A DNA stretch of 64,000 nt, taken from assembly GCF_001051995.2 (NCBI RefSeq), contig NZ_CP014646.1, forward strand, positions 3,658,001 to 3,722,000, read 5' to 3'. Position 1 is the stretch's first letter. The number at the start of each line of letters is the position of its first letter. The notes below the pieces were generated by a model, which saw nothing but the letters and a program-made list of their open reading frames with translations, was not told the origin of the DNA and made no database searches. The position numbers and the translations under genes are program-made. This DNA comes from Thauera humireducens (GTDB lineage: Bacteria > Pseudomonadota > Gammaproteobacteria > Burkholderiales > Rhodocyclaceae). Shown here in pieces: positions 1 through 11,300 of the stretch.

Positions 1-25
1 TCGGTAGCGGCCTTCAGGAGGACGA

Positions 26-658
26 ATGAAGATCGATGGGGTGATATTCGATTGCGACGGCACGCTGGTTGACAGTGAAGGGCTGGCCGTCGAGATCGTG
101 TTGGAACTGCTGGCGGAAGCCGGCGTGAGGCTGAGCGCGGCTGAGCTGATGCCACGCTTTCACGGCCGGCGCTTTGCGACAGTGGTCGACGAACTGTGTC
201 AGGCGTTTCCGGTGCTGGATGCGCAGGCTCTGACGGCGCACTTTCGCGCACGTACCCCGGTGGTGTTCCGTCAGCGGCTCAAGGCCATGCCTGGTGCGCT
301 GGCGTTGGTGAGTGGCCTGGAGATCGAGAAATGTGTGGCGTCGAACGGGCCCGTCAGCAAGATCGAGACCTGCTTGGCGGTGACCGGGCTGCTGCCGCAT
401 TTCGAAGGGCGGATCGTCAGTGCCTTCGAAGTTGAGGCGTGGAAACCGGACCCGCGCCTGATCGAGGTGGCTGCGCAGCGCATGGGCGTGGCGATCGATC
501 GGTGCCTGCTGGTCGAGGACAGCCTGCCCGGTGTGCAGGCTGGACTAACTGCGGGCGCGCGGGTCGTCGCCTACCGGATGAGCGATCTGCAGCTCGGGGC
601 GCTAGTGGGGCGAGTTACCCGGATCGATGAGCTGAGCGACCTTCAGGCTTTGCTCTGA
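26..658 (+). CDS. HAD-superfamily hydrolase (phosphatase, YieH-like)
   Basis: A 210-residue haloacid dehalogenase-type hydrolase, probably acting on a small phosphorylated metabolite in the cytoplasm. The DxDGT nucleophile motif is at residues 9-13, motif II serine/asparagine lies near 106-107, the motif III lysine is K140 in a KPDP context, and the acidic motif IV is E164-D165 within VEDSLPG. The length fits the 6-phosphogluconate phosphatase/beta-phosphoglucomutase-like branch. The start is set by the AGGAGGAC Shine-Dalgarno at about 15-23. The substrate cannot be read from sequence. It stands alone, convergent with pobA downstream. Confidence 0.85.
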   Translation: MKIDGVIFDCDGTLVDSEGLAVEIVLELLAEAGVRLSAAELMPRFHGRRFATVVDELCQAFPVLDAQALTAHFRARTPVVFRQRLKAMPGALALVSGLEIEKCVASNGPVSKIETCLAVTGLLPHFEGRIVSAFEVEAWKPDPRLIEVAAQRMGVAIDRCLLVEDSLPGVQAGLTAGARVVAYRMSDLQLGALVGRVTRIDELSDLQALL

Positions 659-853
659 GGGCAGGGCGCCGCGAACATGAGCGGCACCTCCGTCAGCTCC
701 ACCCCATCCGGTGTCTCGAATCAAACGCCCGTCGTTGCAGTCAAGTGCCTGCGGATACCCGATATTCCCGGAAGGATGCTCGTGCTCCGTCACACTCTCG
801 AGCGCCTCGCAGGCTGACACGATGTGCAGCTGAACCCTATCAGGGCGAAAGAA

Positions 854-890
854 CAGAACGGGCGACACCTTGTGGGTGACGCCCGTTCTG
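854..890 (-). terminator. Intrinsic terminator of pobA
   Basis: An 11-bp perfect inverted repeat (854-864 with 880-890), extended by four more pairs after one mismatch, lies just after the pobA stop in the direction of pobA transcription. On the minus strand it is followed by a T-rich stretch. The rest of 659-924 shows no credible gene. Confidence 0.65.
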
Positions 891-924
891 GCATGCGGCG
901 CCGCTTTCCGGCGCGCGATGAGGC

Positions 925-2271
<1,347 letters not shown>

Positions 2272-3171
2272 ATGGCCCTGCCCGGCGTGCCTACCTACAA
2301 GCTGTTCGGCGAGAAGGAACTGTGGCCGACGCCCGAGCCGGTGCACTACGAGACGATTGCCGCGCGCAGCGCGCTGCATGACTGGGAAATCACCCCCCAC
2401 AGCCATGACGGCTTGATACAGATCGTGTTTCTGCTATCGGGCGAGGCGCGCATGACCTTCGAGACGCGCAGCTTCGAGCTGCAGACGCCGTGCCTGGTCA
2501 TGGTGCCGGCGCGTCACATCCATGGCTTTCGCTTTTCGCCCGACATGGTGGGGCACATCGTGACGCTGCCGCAGGCGCTGCTGGGCGAATTGCTTGTACT
2601 TTCGCCTGATCTGCGGGTGGCATTCGACTCGCTGCGCTACCTGCCGCTGGCCGAGGGCGAGGAAAGTGTCGAACGCATGCGACTGCGCTTCGAGCAGTTC
2701 GGACGGGAGTACGCGGGCCATCAGCCCGGGCGCATCAGCATGCTGATGGCGATCCTCGGACTGGTGGTGGTGGAGCTTGCCCGCGCCGGCGGGGCAACCG
2801 CCGAGCGCGCGTCGCAGGACCGCATCCGGCAGCGCGTGGAGCGCTTCCACATGCTCATCGAGCAGCACTTCCGCGACTGGCAGCCGGTGAGCTTCTACGC
2901 GCAGCGCCTGGGCGTGTCGCCCCAGCAGCTCAACGAGAGCTGCCGGCGCGAGGCCGGCACCAATGCGCAGAACCTGATCCACGAACGCCTGCTGCTGGAG
3001 GCGCGACGCTTGCTCGCGTATTCCGATCTCGACGTGACCGGCATCGGCTACTCCCTCGGCTTTCGCGATCCGGCCTACTTTTCGCGCTTCTTCGCGCGGC
3101 ACCAGGGGCTCACGCCCACCGAGTTCCGGCAGGCGTTCTCCCCTGCAGCGCCGTCGGGCACGGCACCCTGA
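2272..3171 (+). CDS. pobR: AraC-family transcriptional activator PobR
   Basis: A 299-residue regulator with an N-terminal cupin-like effector domain (about residues 20-140; it contains HSHDG, typical of the AraC_binding fold) and a C-terminal double helix-turn-helix ending in GFRDPAYFSRFFARHQGLTP, the AraC signature. It probably activates the adjacent, divergent pobA in response to 4-hydroxybenzoate. The frame is open upstream to 2203, but AAGGACGAAGCG directly before the ATG at 2272 and the conserved MALPGVPTYKLFGE start favour this start. The function is assigned from family and position. Confidence 0.88.
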   Translation: MALPGVPTYKLFGEKELWPTPEPVHYETIAARSALHDWEITPHSHDGLIQIVFLLSGEARMTFETRSFELQTPCLVMVPARHIHGFRFSPDMVGHIVTLPQALLGELLVLSPDLRVAFDSLRYLPLAEGEESVERMRLRFEQFGREYAGHQPGRISMLMAILGLVVVELARAGGATAERASQDRIRQRVERFHMLIEQHFRDWQPVSFYAQRLGVSPQQLNESCRREAGTNAQNLIHERLLLEARRLLAYSDLDVTGIGYSLGFRDPAYFSRFFARHQGLTPTEFRQAFSPAAPSGTAP

Positions 3172-3181
3172 ACAGCGCGCG

Positions 3182-3679
3182 TCACAGCCCGGCGCACTGA
3201 TCCTCCTTGTTGCCGCGCACGCGGTTGCCGCCGCCGGTGATCGGGTGCTGGTTCGACTTGCACTGCAGGTTGCCATCCACCCGGTTGCGATTCACATGCA
3301 CCGCACCGCTGTTCGAGAACAGCTGGATGTCGCCGTCGACCTCGGCGGTATCCACCTTCACCGAACTGCCCTGTTCGAGCTGGACATTGCCGCCCACGTA
3401 GGAGCCGCCAAGCAAGGACACCTGGCGTGCGCCCTCGGCCTGGATGTTGCCTTCGACCTTCACGTCGCGGGCCAGCAGGGTGGCTGCGCGGGCAACCCTG
3501 ACGTTGCCGTCGACGCGCGTGCCGTTCAGCGTGCAGGTGCGGCCCGAGGGCACGCGGATGTCGCCGTCGATGGAGACGGCGCCCATGCTGCCGCTGCAGT
3601 CGACCTCGTCCGCGTAAGCGGGGAGGGACAACAGGGTCGTGCCGAGCAGCAGGCTGGCGAAGCGGATCGTCGCATTCAT
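3182..3679 (-). CDS. Secreted beta-helix-like repeat protein
   Basis: A 165-residue exported protein of unknown function. The start at 3679 gives a clean signal peptide (MNATIRFASLLLGTTLLSLPAYA). The mature part is built of short repeats in which GN or GD recurs about every 17-22 residues (DGDIR, DGNVR, EGNIQ, GGNVQ, DGDIQ, DGNLQ, RGNK). This suggests a small right-handed beta-helix or solenoid. Four cysteines are in the mature part, two of them near the C-terminus (NLQC and DQCAGL), so a disulfide-capped solenoid in the periplasm or outside the cell is plausible. It converges on pobR with a gap of only ten bases. Confidence 0.75.
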   Translation of the reverse strand: MNATIRFASLLLGTTLLSLPAYADEVDCSGSMGAVSIDGDIRVPSGRTCTLNGTRVDGNVRVARAATLLARDVKVEGNIQAEGARQVSLLGGSYVGGNVQLEQGSSVKVDTAEVDGDIQLFSNSGAVHVNRNRVDGNLQCKSNQHPITGGGNRVRGNKEDQCAGL

Positions 3680-3871
3680 CGTCGTTTCCCGTTCCTGGTG
3701 ACATGCATGCTTCATTCTAGAGGGGCTTGCGTCGCTCGGGCGCTTCGATGTCGTGACAGGACGCCTCGCGCTGGCTGGGCGCATCCTGGATCGATGTGTG
3801 CGGTTTGTTGTCGTATCCGGTGACCGGCAGGTCTAAACTGTCAGTCGTAACGAACCCGACGAGGTGTAGCC

Positions 3872-4255
3872 ATGGACGGAATCTCGAGCAGTGCCGCGAT
3901 GCAGCCGCGCGAGCTGATGCGCCAGTCCGAGGCGCGGATCACCGATCCCCGCGCCTTGCAGGCGCCGACGCGGCCCGACGCGCCGGCTTCGCCTGCTGCT
4001 TCGGAACCAGCCAGTGCCGTCGTCACGCTCAGCGATGCTGCGCGCAGCCAGGCCAGTCGTCCCGCGCAGCCCGACCAGAACACGCCCGAAGCCCGCGCGG
4101 CTGCGGCCGTGCAGGGGGCGCCGGCTGAGGATGGGCAGGTCAGCTACACGGCGCAGCGCGCCGTAGAGGCCTACCGCGACGTCGAACAGGTTGCCGTCGC
4201 TCGTGATGCCGCCATGCCGCCGGGCCAGCAGGCCCCCAGCTTGTTGCGCGGCTGA
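3872..4255 (+). CDS. Small disordered hypothetical protein
   Basis: A 127-residue protein I do not recognise. It is rich in Ala, Pro, Gln and Ser with no signal peptide or membrane segment, so it is probably cytoplasmic and largely disordered. A short helical stretch (about residues 93-110, YTAQRAVEAYRDVEQVAV) is the only ordered-looking part. It has a good Shine-Dalgarno (GAGGTG, about 7 bases before the ATG) and a strong terminator directly after it, which supports real expression. The sequence around SAVVTLSDAAR resembles flagellar or secretion-associated short proteins, but this is too weak for a name. Confidence 0.65.
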   Translation: MDGISSSAAMQPRELMRQSEARITDPRALQAPTRPDAPASPAASEPASAVVTLSDAARSQASRPAQPDQNTPEARAAAAVQGAPAEDGQVSYTAQRAVEAYRDVEQVAVARDAAMPPGQQAPSLLRG

Positions 4256-4270
4256 TGTCTCTGTCCTTCT

Positions 4271-4324
4271 AGTCCAGCAAAAGAGGAACGGGGCCTTGCG
4301 GCCCCGTTCCTCTTTTGCTGGACT
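4271..4324. terminator. Bidirectional terminator with perfect 25-bp stem
   Basis: A perfect 25-bp inverted repeat (4271-4295 and 4300-4324) with a TTGC loop sits between the convergent ORF ending at 4255 and gdhA. Each arm carries an internal A4/T4 block, so either RNA strand can form a GC-rich hairpin followed by U-rich sequence. It should stop transcription from both sides. Confidence 0.8.
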
Positions 4325-4336
4325 GCGTACGTCCGA

Positions 4337-5647
4337 TCAGGGGTAAAGCCCGCGCTCGGCGCGCGCTTCCAGCACGCGCTGGCAGGCGATGATGAAGGCA
4401 GCGGTCCGCAGCGAAACGTGCTTTTCCTGCGCGAGCTTCCAGATCGCAGAGAAGGCGCCGACCATGATGCGTTCGAGGCGCTCGTTGATCTCGTCCTCGG
4501 TCCAGAAGAAGCTCGAGAAGTCCTGCACCCACTCGAAATACGACACGGTCACGCCGCCCGCGTTGGCGAGCACGTCGGGCACGACGAGGGTGCCGCGCTC
4601 GCGCAGCACGTCGTCCGCTGCCGGGGTCGTCGGGCCGTTGGCGCCTTCGACCACGATGCGGGCACGCACGCCGGCGGCGCGCTCGACGGTGAGCTGCCCT
4701 TCGAGCGCGGCCGGAACCAGGAACTCGCACTCGAGCCGCCAGAAATCCTCGATGTCGATCGGCGAGGCGCCTGCAAAGCCCTTCAGGCCGCCGTTTTCCG
4801 CGGCGTGTGCCATCGCCGCCGGGATGTCGATGCCAGCTTCGTTCACCAGCGTTGCGGTGTGATCGGCGACTGCGATCACGCGCGCGCCGGCCGCGTGGAA
4901 CAGTCGCGCACCGATGCCGCCGACGTTGCCGAAGCCTTGCACCACCACCCGCGCGCCTTCGATCGGCACACCCATCTGGCGGCCTGCCTCGCGCGCGGTG
5001 ATGAACACCCCGCGCCCGGTCGCTTCCTGCCGCCCGAGGCTGCCGCCCAGTGCGATCGGCTTGCCGGTGACGACGCCGGTAGCGGTGCCGCCACGATTCA
5101 TCGAGAAGGTGTCCATCATCACCGCCATCGTCATCGCGTTGGTGCCGACGTCAGGTGCGGGAATGTCCTTGTCGGGGCCGATGATGATGCCGATCTCGGA
5201 GGTGTAGCGGCGCGTGATGCGCTGCAGTTCGCCCTTGCTGACGCTGCCCGGATCGACGCGGATGCCGCCCTTGGCGCCGCCGAAGGGCAGGCCGACCGCG
5301 GCGTTCTTGATCGTCATCCAGCCGGCCAGTGCCATCACTTCGTTCAGGGTCACGTCCGGGTGGAAGCGCACGCCGCCCTTGCCCGGCCCGCGCGACAGGT
5401 TGTGCTGCACGCGGTAGCCCTCGTAGTGGGCCACGGTGCCGTCGTCGCGCTCGATCGGCACATCGACGATCAGGGTGCGCTTCGGATGCTTGAGCGTCTC
5501 GATCCAGCGTTCCAGCGAACCCAGGTAGGGGCGCACGCGCTCGATCTGTTCGACGAAGCTGGCCCACGGTTCCGGTGCCGCCGGGTTCAGGTAGGACAGG
5601 CCGGCAATGCGGTCAAGGTCTTGCTGAGTCTGGGGTGTCGCGCTCAT
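4337..5647 (-). CDS. gdhA: Glu/Leu/Phe/Val dehydrogenase (glutamate dehydrogenase)
   Basis: A 436-residue oxidative deaminase that most likely interconverts glutamate and 2-oxoglutarate with NAD(P). The ELFV dehydrogenase signature [13 protein letters not shown] is present, with catalytic lysine K126. The substrate-binding lysines K90 (GPGKGGVR) and K114 are in place. The C-terminal half has a Rossmann domain with GFGNVG. The frame runs upstream to 5809, but GGAGGGACGAAC before the ATG at 5647 fixes the start. The length is that of the short hexameric class. Specificity for Glu rather than Leu or Phe is inferred. Confidence 0.93.
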   Translation of the reverse strand: MSATPQTQQDLDRIAGLSYLNPAAPEPWASFVEQIERVRPYLGSLERWIETLKHPKRTLIVDVPIERDDGTVAHYEGYRVQHNLSRGPGKGGVRFHPDVTLNEVMALAGWMTIKNAAVGLPFGGAKGGIRVDPGSVSKGELQRITRRYTSEIGIIIGPDKDIPAPDVGTNAMTMAVMMDTFSMNRGGTATGVVTGKPIALGGSLGRQEATGRGVFITAREAGRQMGVPIEGARVVVQGFGNVGGIGARLFHAAGARVIAVADHTATLVNEAGIDIPAAMAHAAENGGLKGFAGASPIDIEDFWRLECEFLVPAALEGQLTVERAAGVRARIVVEGANGPTTPAADDVLRERGTLVVPDVLANAGGVTVSYFEWVQDFSSFFWTEDEINERLERIMVGAFSAIWKLAQEKHVSLRTAAFIIACQRVLEARAERGLYP

Positions 5648-5735
5648 GTTCGTCCCTCCGGGGGTTGGGTGATGCACGAATTCTGTGCCTTGCGATCGTG
5701 CAGGCACATGCCGTTGCCTCATCGGGTCATGCGTT

Positions 5736-6695
5736 TCATGCATGACCTTGCGGTGCGACGCCCTTGTACGGGTCGGCCGGCCGATCCGGATGGCCGGCCT
5801 GCGTCGCAAGGTGGTTCCACAGGCGGTTCAGCTCGGGCCGCCGGTTCGCGCGATCGCGGTACAGGCGTACCTCCATGTCCAGGCTCCACTCCGGTCCGCC
5901 CGCACTCACGACCTCGCCGCGCGCCAGCTCGCGGCTCACCGCGCTTGCCGGCAGGAAGGCGAGGCCGTGGCCGGCCAGAAGCATCGCCTTCAGGCTCTCG
6001 GCCATGTCCGACTCGTACTGCAGGGCGAGGTGCGCGGGCTGGCTGGCACGGTCGAGGATGGTGTCGACCATGCGCCGCAGGTAGGTGTTCGGTCCGTAGC
6101 GCAGGAAGGGGATCGGCGCCCTGGCCGTGCCGGGCAGCTGCCAGTTCGCATTGCCCGCGTGCTGGCGCGGCAGGTAGGGGCGGACGTGCTCGACGCCGAG
6201 GGACAGCCCCTCGAAGCGTGCCGGGTCCAGCCACACCGGGTGGGCCGGATGGTGGTAGCACAGCAGCAGGTCGCAGCCGCCTTCGGCCAGCATCATCACC
6301 ACATCATGGACATTTCCCGCCACCAGGCGCGTGGGCACCTCGCCGAAGCTCTGTTTCAGCCGTCCCAGCCAGGCCGGGAAGAAGGCGAAGGCGAGGGTGT
6401 GCGGCACGGCAACCACCAGCGCATCGCTGGCGATGGCCTGGTGGCCGCGTACCTGTGCCCGCGCCGCATGCAGGCGGTTGAGCAGGTCGATCGCCGGCCC
6501 CTTGAAGGCCTCGCCGGCTTCGGTCAGCCGGGTCGGATAGGTGCTGCGGTCGACCAGGGCCACGCCCAGCCAGGCCTCGAGTGCGCGGATGCGGCGCGAG
6601 AAGGCCGGCTGCGACACGTGGCGCTGCTCGGCCGAGCGCGAGAAGCTGCCGCTCTCGGCAAGGCTGAGGAAGTCTTCCAGCCACTTCAGTTCCAT
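5736..6695 (-). CDS. LysR-family transcriptional regulator
   Basis: A 319-residue LysR regulator. The winged HTH is at residues 1-60 ([23 protein letters not shown]...), followed by a periplasmic-binding-protein-like effector domain. The start at 6695 is chosen because the family begins exactly here (M-x-L-x-x-L-x-x-F) and AGGACA lies about 8-13 bases upstream. It lies downstream of sdaA on the same strand and upstream of gdhA, so control of serine or glutamate catabolism is plausible but unproven. Confidence 0.85.
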   Translation of the reverse strand: MELKWLEDFLSLAESGSFSRSAEQRHVSQPAFSRRIRALEAWLGVALVDRSTYPTRLTEAGEAFKGPAIDLLNRLHAARAQVRGHQAIASDALVVAVPHTLAFAFFPAWLGRLKQSFGEVPTRLVAGNVHDVVMMLAEGGCDLLLCYHHPAHPVWLDPARFEGLSLGVEHVRPYLPRQHAGNANWQLPGTARAPIPFLRYGPNTYLRRMVDTILDRASQPAHLALQYESDMAESLKAMLLAGHGLAFLPASAVSRELARGEVVSAGGPEWSLDMEVRLYRDRANRRPELNRLWNHLATQAGHPDRPADPYKGVAPQGHA

Positions 6696-6735
6696 CGTCG
6701 GGTGTCCTGTTGCCGGATCGTCGTCCGGGAATGAC

Positions 6736-8118
6736 TCAGCACGCCGGGAAGCTGACGGCCAGGCCGCCGCGCGAGGTTTCCTTGTACTTGTCCAGCATGT
6801 CGCGACCGGTGTCACGCATCGTCAGGATCACCTGGTCGAGCGAGATCGCGTGTGCCCCGTCGCCGCGCAGGGCGAGCTGGGCGGCGTTGATCGCCTTGAC
6901 CGCGGCCATCGCGTTGCGTTCGATGCAGGGAATCTGCACCAGGCCACCGACCGGGTCGCAGGTCAGCCCCAGGTTGTGCTCGAGGCCGATCTCGGCGGCG
7001 TTTTCGACCTGCTCGGGCGTGCCACCCAGTACCTCGGCCAGGCCCGCGGCCGCCATCGCGCAGGCCGAGCCCACCTCGCCCTGGCAGCCGACCTCGGCGC
7101 CGGAGATCGACGCGTTCTTCTTGCACAGCGCGCCCACGGCCGCGGCCGCGAGCAGGAAGGTCTCGACGTCGCGCTCGCCGCTGCCGGGCATGAAATCCAT
7201 GTAGTAGTGCAGCACCGCCGGAATGATGCCGGCCGCGCCGTTGGTGGGCGCGGTCACGACCCGGCCGCCGCCGGCGTTCTCTTCATTGACGGCCAGTGCG
7301 TAGAGGTCGATCCAGTCGAGCGCCACCATGGTGTCGCTGATCAGGTTGTGACCGGTGTCGCGCTCGGCGAGCTTGCGGTGCAGGGCCGCGGCACGACGGC
7401 GAACCTTGAGGCCGCCGGGTAGCACGCCTTCCTGCGCGATGCCGCGCGCCACGCAACTTCGCATCGCGGCCCAGATGCGTTGCAGCGCGGCGCGCGTGTC
7501 GGCCTCGCTGCGCCAGGCGCTTTCGTTGGCCAGCATCAACTCGCTGATGCGCAAGCCGTGGCGGTGGCATTGCGCGAGCATTTCGGCGCCGGTGTCGAAG
7601 GGGTAGGGCAGCACGACGTCGGTCTCGGTCCCGCTGCCGGCCTGCGCCTGCGCCTCGTCGACGACGAAGCCGCCGCCGACCGAGTAGTAGGTGTTCTCGT
7701 GGATCGCGCGTGCATCGCCATCGAACGCGGTGAGGCGCAGCGCATTCGGGTGGTAGGGCAGGCTCACCGGCAACAGCCGCATGTCGCGCGCCCAGTCGAA
7801 AGGCAGCGCGCGCGCGCCCATCAGCGCGAGCTCGCCGTCGTGCCGCACCCGGTCGACGGCGGTGATGAGGAAGTCCGGCTCGACCTCGTCCGGGCGCGCG
7901 CCCATCAAGCCGGCCACGACGGCACGGTCGGTGCCGTGGCCGATGCCCGTCGCCGACAGCGACCCATAGAGCTTCACCTCGATGCGGCAGACGCGGTCGA
8001 GCAGGCCCTGCTGCGCCAGCGTCGCGGCGAAGTCATGTGCGGCACGCATCGGTCCGACCGTGTGCGAGCTGGACGGACCGATGCCGATCTTGAACAGGTC
8101 GAGGACGCTGATGGACAT
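6736..8118 (-). CDS. sdaA: L-serine ammonia-lyase, iron-sulfur type
   Basis: A 460-residue single-chain L-serine deaminase converting serine to pyruvate and ammonia. The N-terminal beta domain begins [20 protein letters not shown], the family hallmark. The C-terminal alpha domain carries cysteines in [22 protein letters not shown] and a C-terminal Cys (FPAC), which coordinate the labile [4Fe-4S] cluster and, in the family, an autoinhibitory C-terminal tail. The length agrees with proteobacterial SdaA/SdaB. It is divergent from hsdR. Confidence 0.96.
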   Translation of the reverse strand: MSISVLDLFKIGIGPSSSHTVGPMRAAHDFAATLAQQGLLDRVCRIEVKLYGSLSATGIGHGTDRAVVAGLMGARPDEVEPDFLITAVDRVRHDGELALMGARALPFDWARDMRLLPVSLPYHPNALRLTAFDGDARAIHENTYYSVGGGFVVDEAQAQAGSGTETDVVLPYPFDTGAEMLAQCHRHGLRISELMLANESAWRSEADTRAALQRIWAAMRSCVARGIAQEGVLPGGLKVRRRAAALHRKLAERDTGHNLISDTMVALDWIDLYALAVNEENAGGGRVVTAPTNGAAGIIPAVLHYYMDFMPGSGERDVETFLLAAAAVGALCKKNASISGAEVGCQGEVGSACAMAAAGLAEVLGGTPEQVENAAEIGLEHNLGLTCDPVGGLVQIPCIERNAMAAVKAINAAQLALRGDGAHAISLDQVILTMRDTGRDMLDKYKETSRGGLAVSFPAC

Positions 8119-8305
8119 GGGCGATTCCGGGAACGAGTCGACGTCGATGAATCATTCTGCGTCCGCGCGGATGTGGCCTCAATCCGTTGTTTCCCACCCC
8201 CTCTGCGCTACTCGTCTGCGCCACGTCGCTCCGTTGCGGCTTTTCGGTTACATTCGCCTCAATGCTGTATGCAAGCGCCACCCCGGTGGCGCCACACCCC
8301 GGGGC

Positions 8306-11300
8306 ATGGCCACTTCGCGCAACTTCTCCTTTCTTGCCGAGCACGATCCGGTCTTCCTGCAACTGGCGTCCACCGCCGAGCAGGTCTTTGCCGCCGACCC
8401 CAACACCACGCTGATCAAGCTGCGCCAGCTCGGCGAGGCCATCGCGCAGGACCTTGCCGCCCGCGTCGGCATCGTGTTCGACGACACGACCACGCAGGCC
8501 GACCTGCTGTTCCGCCTCGGCCGCGAGATCAACCTCGATCCCGCCATCCGCGGCCTGTTCCACACGCTGCGCATCGAGGGCAACAAGGCCACCCACCAGT
8601 TCCGCACCCTGCACAAGGAGGCGATGGACGGCCTGCGCGTGGCGCGGGCGCTGGCGGTGTGGTTCCACCAGAGCTTTGGCCCGCAGGGCGAGCGCTTCAA
8701 ACCCGGCCCCTTCGTGCCGCCCGAAGACCCCAGTGCGCAGCTGCGCGCGCTGCAGGCCGAGATCGAGCGCCTGCGCGCCGATCTCGCGAGTCAGCACCAG
8801 GCGCTCGACAGCAACCAGCAGCTCGCCGAGCTGATGCGGCAGGAGAAGGCGCAATACGCCGCGCTGGCCGAGCGCATGCAGGCCGACGCTGCCGCAGCCT
8901 TCGCGCTGGCCGAGGAACAGAGCGCGCTCGTCGACAGGCTCGAGGCCGAGTTCGACGCGCGCCTCCGCGCGCTGCAGGCCGAACTCGAAGCCACGCGCGC
9001 AGCCTCGCGCCAGGCCGGTGCCGAAGCCCTGCGCCAGGTCGCCACCCGCACCCAGCGCGCGTCCCGCAACCTCGAACTCAGCGAAGAGCTCACCCGCATC
9101 CTCATCGACCAACAGCTCGTCGATGCCGGCTGGGAGGCCGACACCCAGCGCCTGCACCATGCCCGCGGCGCCCGCCCGGTCAAGGGTCGCAACCGCGCCA
9201 TTGCCGAATGGCCCACCACCGGCCGGCAGGCGGCGGATTACGTGCTGTTCGCCGGGCTCACCCCGCTGGCGGTGGTCGAAGCCAAGCGCGAGAACGAACA
9301 CGTCGCCGGCAAGATCCCGCAGGCCGAACGCTACGCCGCGGGCTTCGAACAGCGCGAAGGCTTCGAGCCCGCCTGGCGGCTCGAAGGCCGCAGCGCGGGC
9401 TGGCCCGATGCGCAGGGCGGCGCCTTCGAAGTGCCCTTCGCCTACTCCAGCAACAGCCGGCCCTACCTGCCGCAGCTCGCCGAGCACAGCGGCACCTGGT
9501 TCCGCGACCTGCGCAGCCCGGCCAACCTTGCCCGGCCGCTGGTCGACTTCCATTCGCCGCAAGGCCTCCTCGACCAGCTCACGCGCAGCCGCGAGAAGGC
9601 TGAACAAAGCTTGCGCGACGAAGGCTTCGCCTACCTGCGCCTGCGCCCCTATCAGGAGCTCGCCATCCAGGCGGTCGAGGACGCCCTGGCCGCTGGCCGC
9701 TTGCGCTGTCTGGTGGCGATGGCCACCGGCACCGGCAAGACGCGCACCATCATCGGGCTGATGTACCGCCTGCTCAAGGCCGAGCGCTTCCGCCGCATCC
9801 TGTTCCTGGTCGACCGCACGGCGCTCGGCGACCAGGCGCTGGAAGCCTTCGACGACGCCCTGCTGGAGCAGAACCAGCCGCTGTCGAAGATCTACAACGT
9901 CGCCGCGCTCGGCGACATGGCGGTCGAGGCCGAGACCCGCGTGCAGGTCGCCACCGTGCAGGCCATGGTCCGGCGCCTCTTCCAGGCGGACGACGCGGCC
10001 ACCGCGCCCCCGCCCATCGACGCCTTCGACTGCGTCATCGTCGACGAAGCCCACCGCGGCTACACGCTCGACCAGGACATGACCGAAGGCGAGCTGGCGG
10101 TGCGCGACCAGGCGCAATATCTGTCCACCTACCGCCGCGTGCTCGACTACTTCGACGCGGTCCGCATCGGCCTCACCGCCACGCCGGCCAGGCACACCAC
10201 CGAGATCTTCGGCAAACCGGTCTATACCTACTCGTACCGCGAAGCCGTCGCCGACGACTGGCTGATCGACCACGAACCGCCGATCCGCTACGAGACCCTG
10301 CTCACCCGCAACGGCATCCGCTTCGAACGGGGCGAGACGGTCAGCGCCATCGACCTCGGCAGCGGCGAAATCGAGCAGTCCGAACTCGAGGACGAGCTCG
10401 CCTTCGACGTCGACGCCTTCAACCGCCGCGTCATCAACGAGGACTTCAACCGCGTCATCTGCGAACAGCTCGCACAGGAGCTTGACCCCTTCGGCGAGGA
10501 GAAGGCGATGATCTTCTGCGCCTCCGACCTGCACGCCGACATGGTCAAGCGCCTGCTCGACGACGCCTTCAAGGCGGTGCATGGCGAGGCCTACGCCGAA
10601 GCCGCGGTGCGCAAGATCACCGGCAAGTCCGACCGCGTGGCCGAGCTCATCAAGCGCTACAAGAACGAGCGCTATCCCAACATCGCCATCACCGTCGACC
10701 TGCTCACCACCGGCATCGACGTGCCGCGCATCTGCCACCTCGTCTTCCTGCGCAAGGTGCGCTCGCGCATCCTCTACGAGCAGATGATCGGCCGCGCCAC
10801 CCGACGCTGTGACGAGATCGGCAAGACCGTGTTCCGCATCTACGACCCGGTCGACCTCTACCGCGACCTGCAGGACGTCAGCAGCATGAAGCCGCTGGTC
10901 AAGGATCCGGCCATCACGCTGGCGCAGCTCGTGTCCGAGCTCGCCGATCCGGCCAGCCACGCCGCGCCGGGTAGCGGGGAGCATCTGGCGCACGAACGAA
11001 CTCACGCCCACGACGTACTCGACGCCCTCGCGCAGAAGCTGATGCGCGTGCTGCGCGACGCCACGCACAAGGCGGAGAAGAAGCCTGCGCTCAAGGCCCG
11101 CCTGGACGAACTCGAGCAGCACTGGGGCGTGCCGCCCGCCGCCCTGCACCGGCACCTGAAGCAGCTCGGCCCGCAGGGCGCCGCCGATTTCCTCCGCGCG
11201 CAGGCCGGCCTGCTCGAGCAGATCGAGGACGTGCAGGTGCTGGTCGGCAGCCGCTACCGCCCGCTACTCTCGCTGCACCGCGACGAACTGGTCGCGCGCG

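Noticed and set aside
8033..11155. A 1040-codon open frame antisense to hsdR
   Set aside because: It is a shadow of a GC-rich gene: low-complexity composition, no domain, no ribosome binding site, and the sense strand carries a full set of HsdR motifs.
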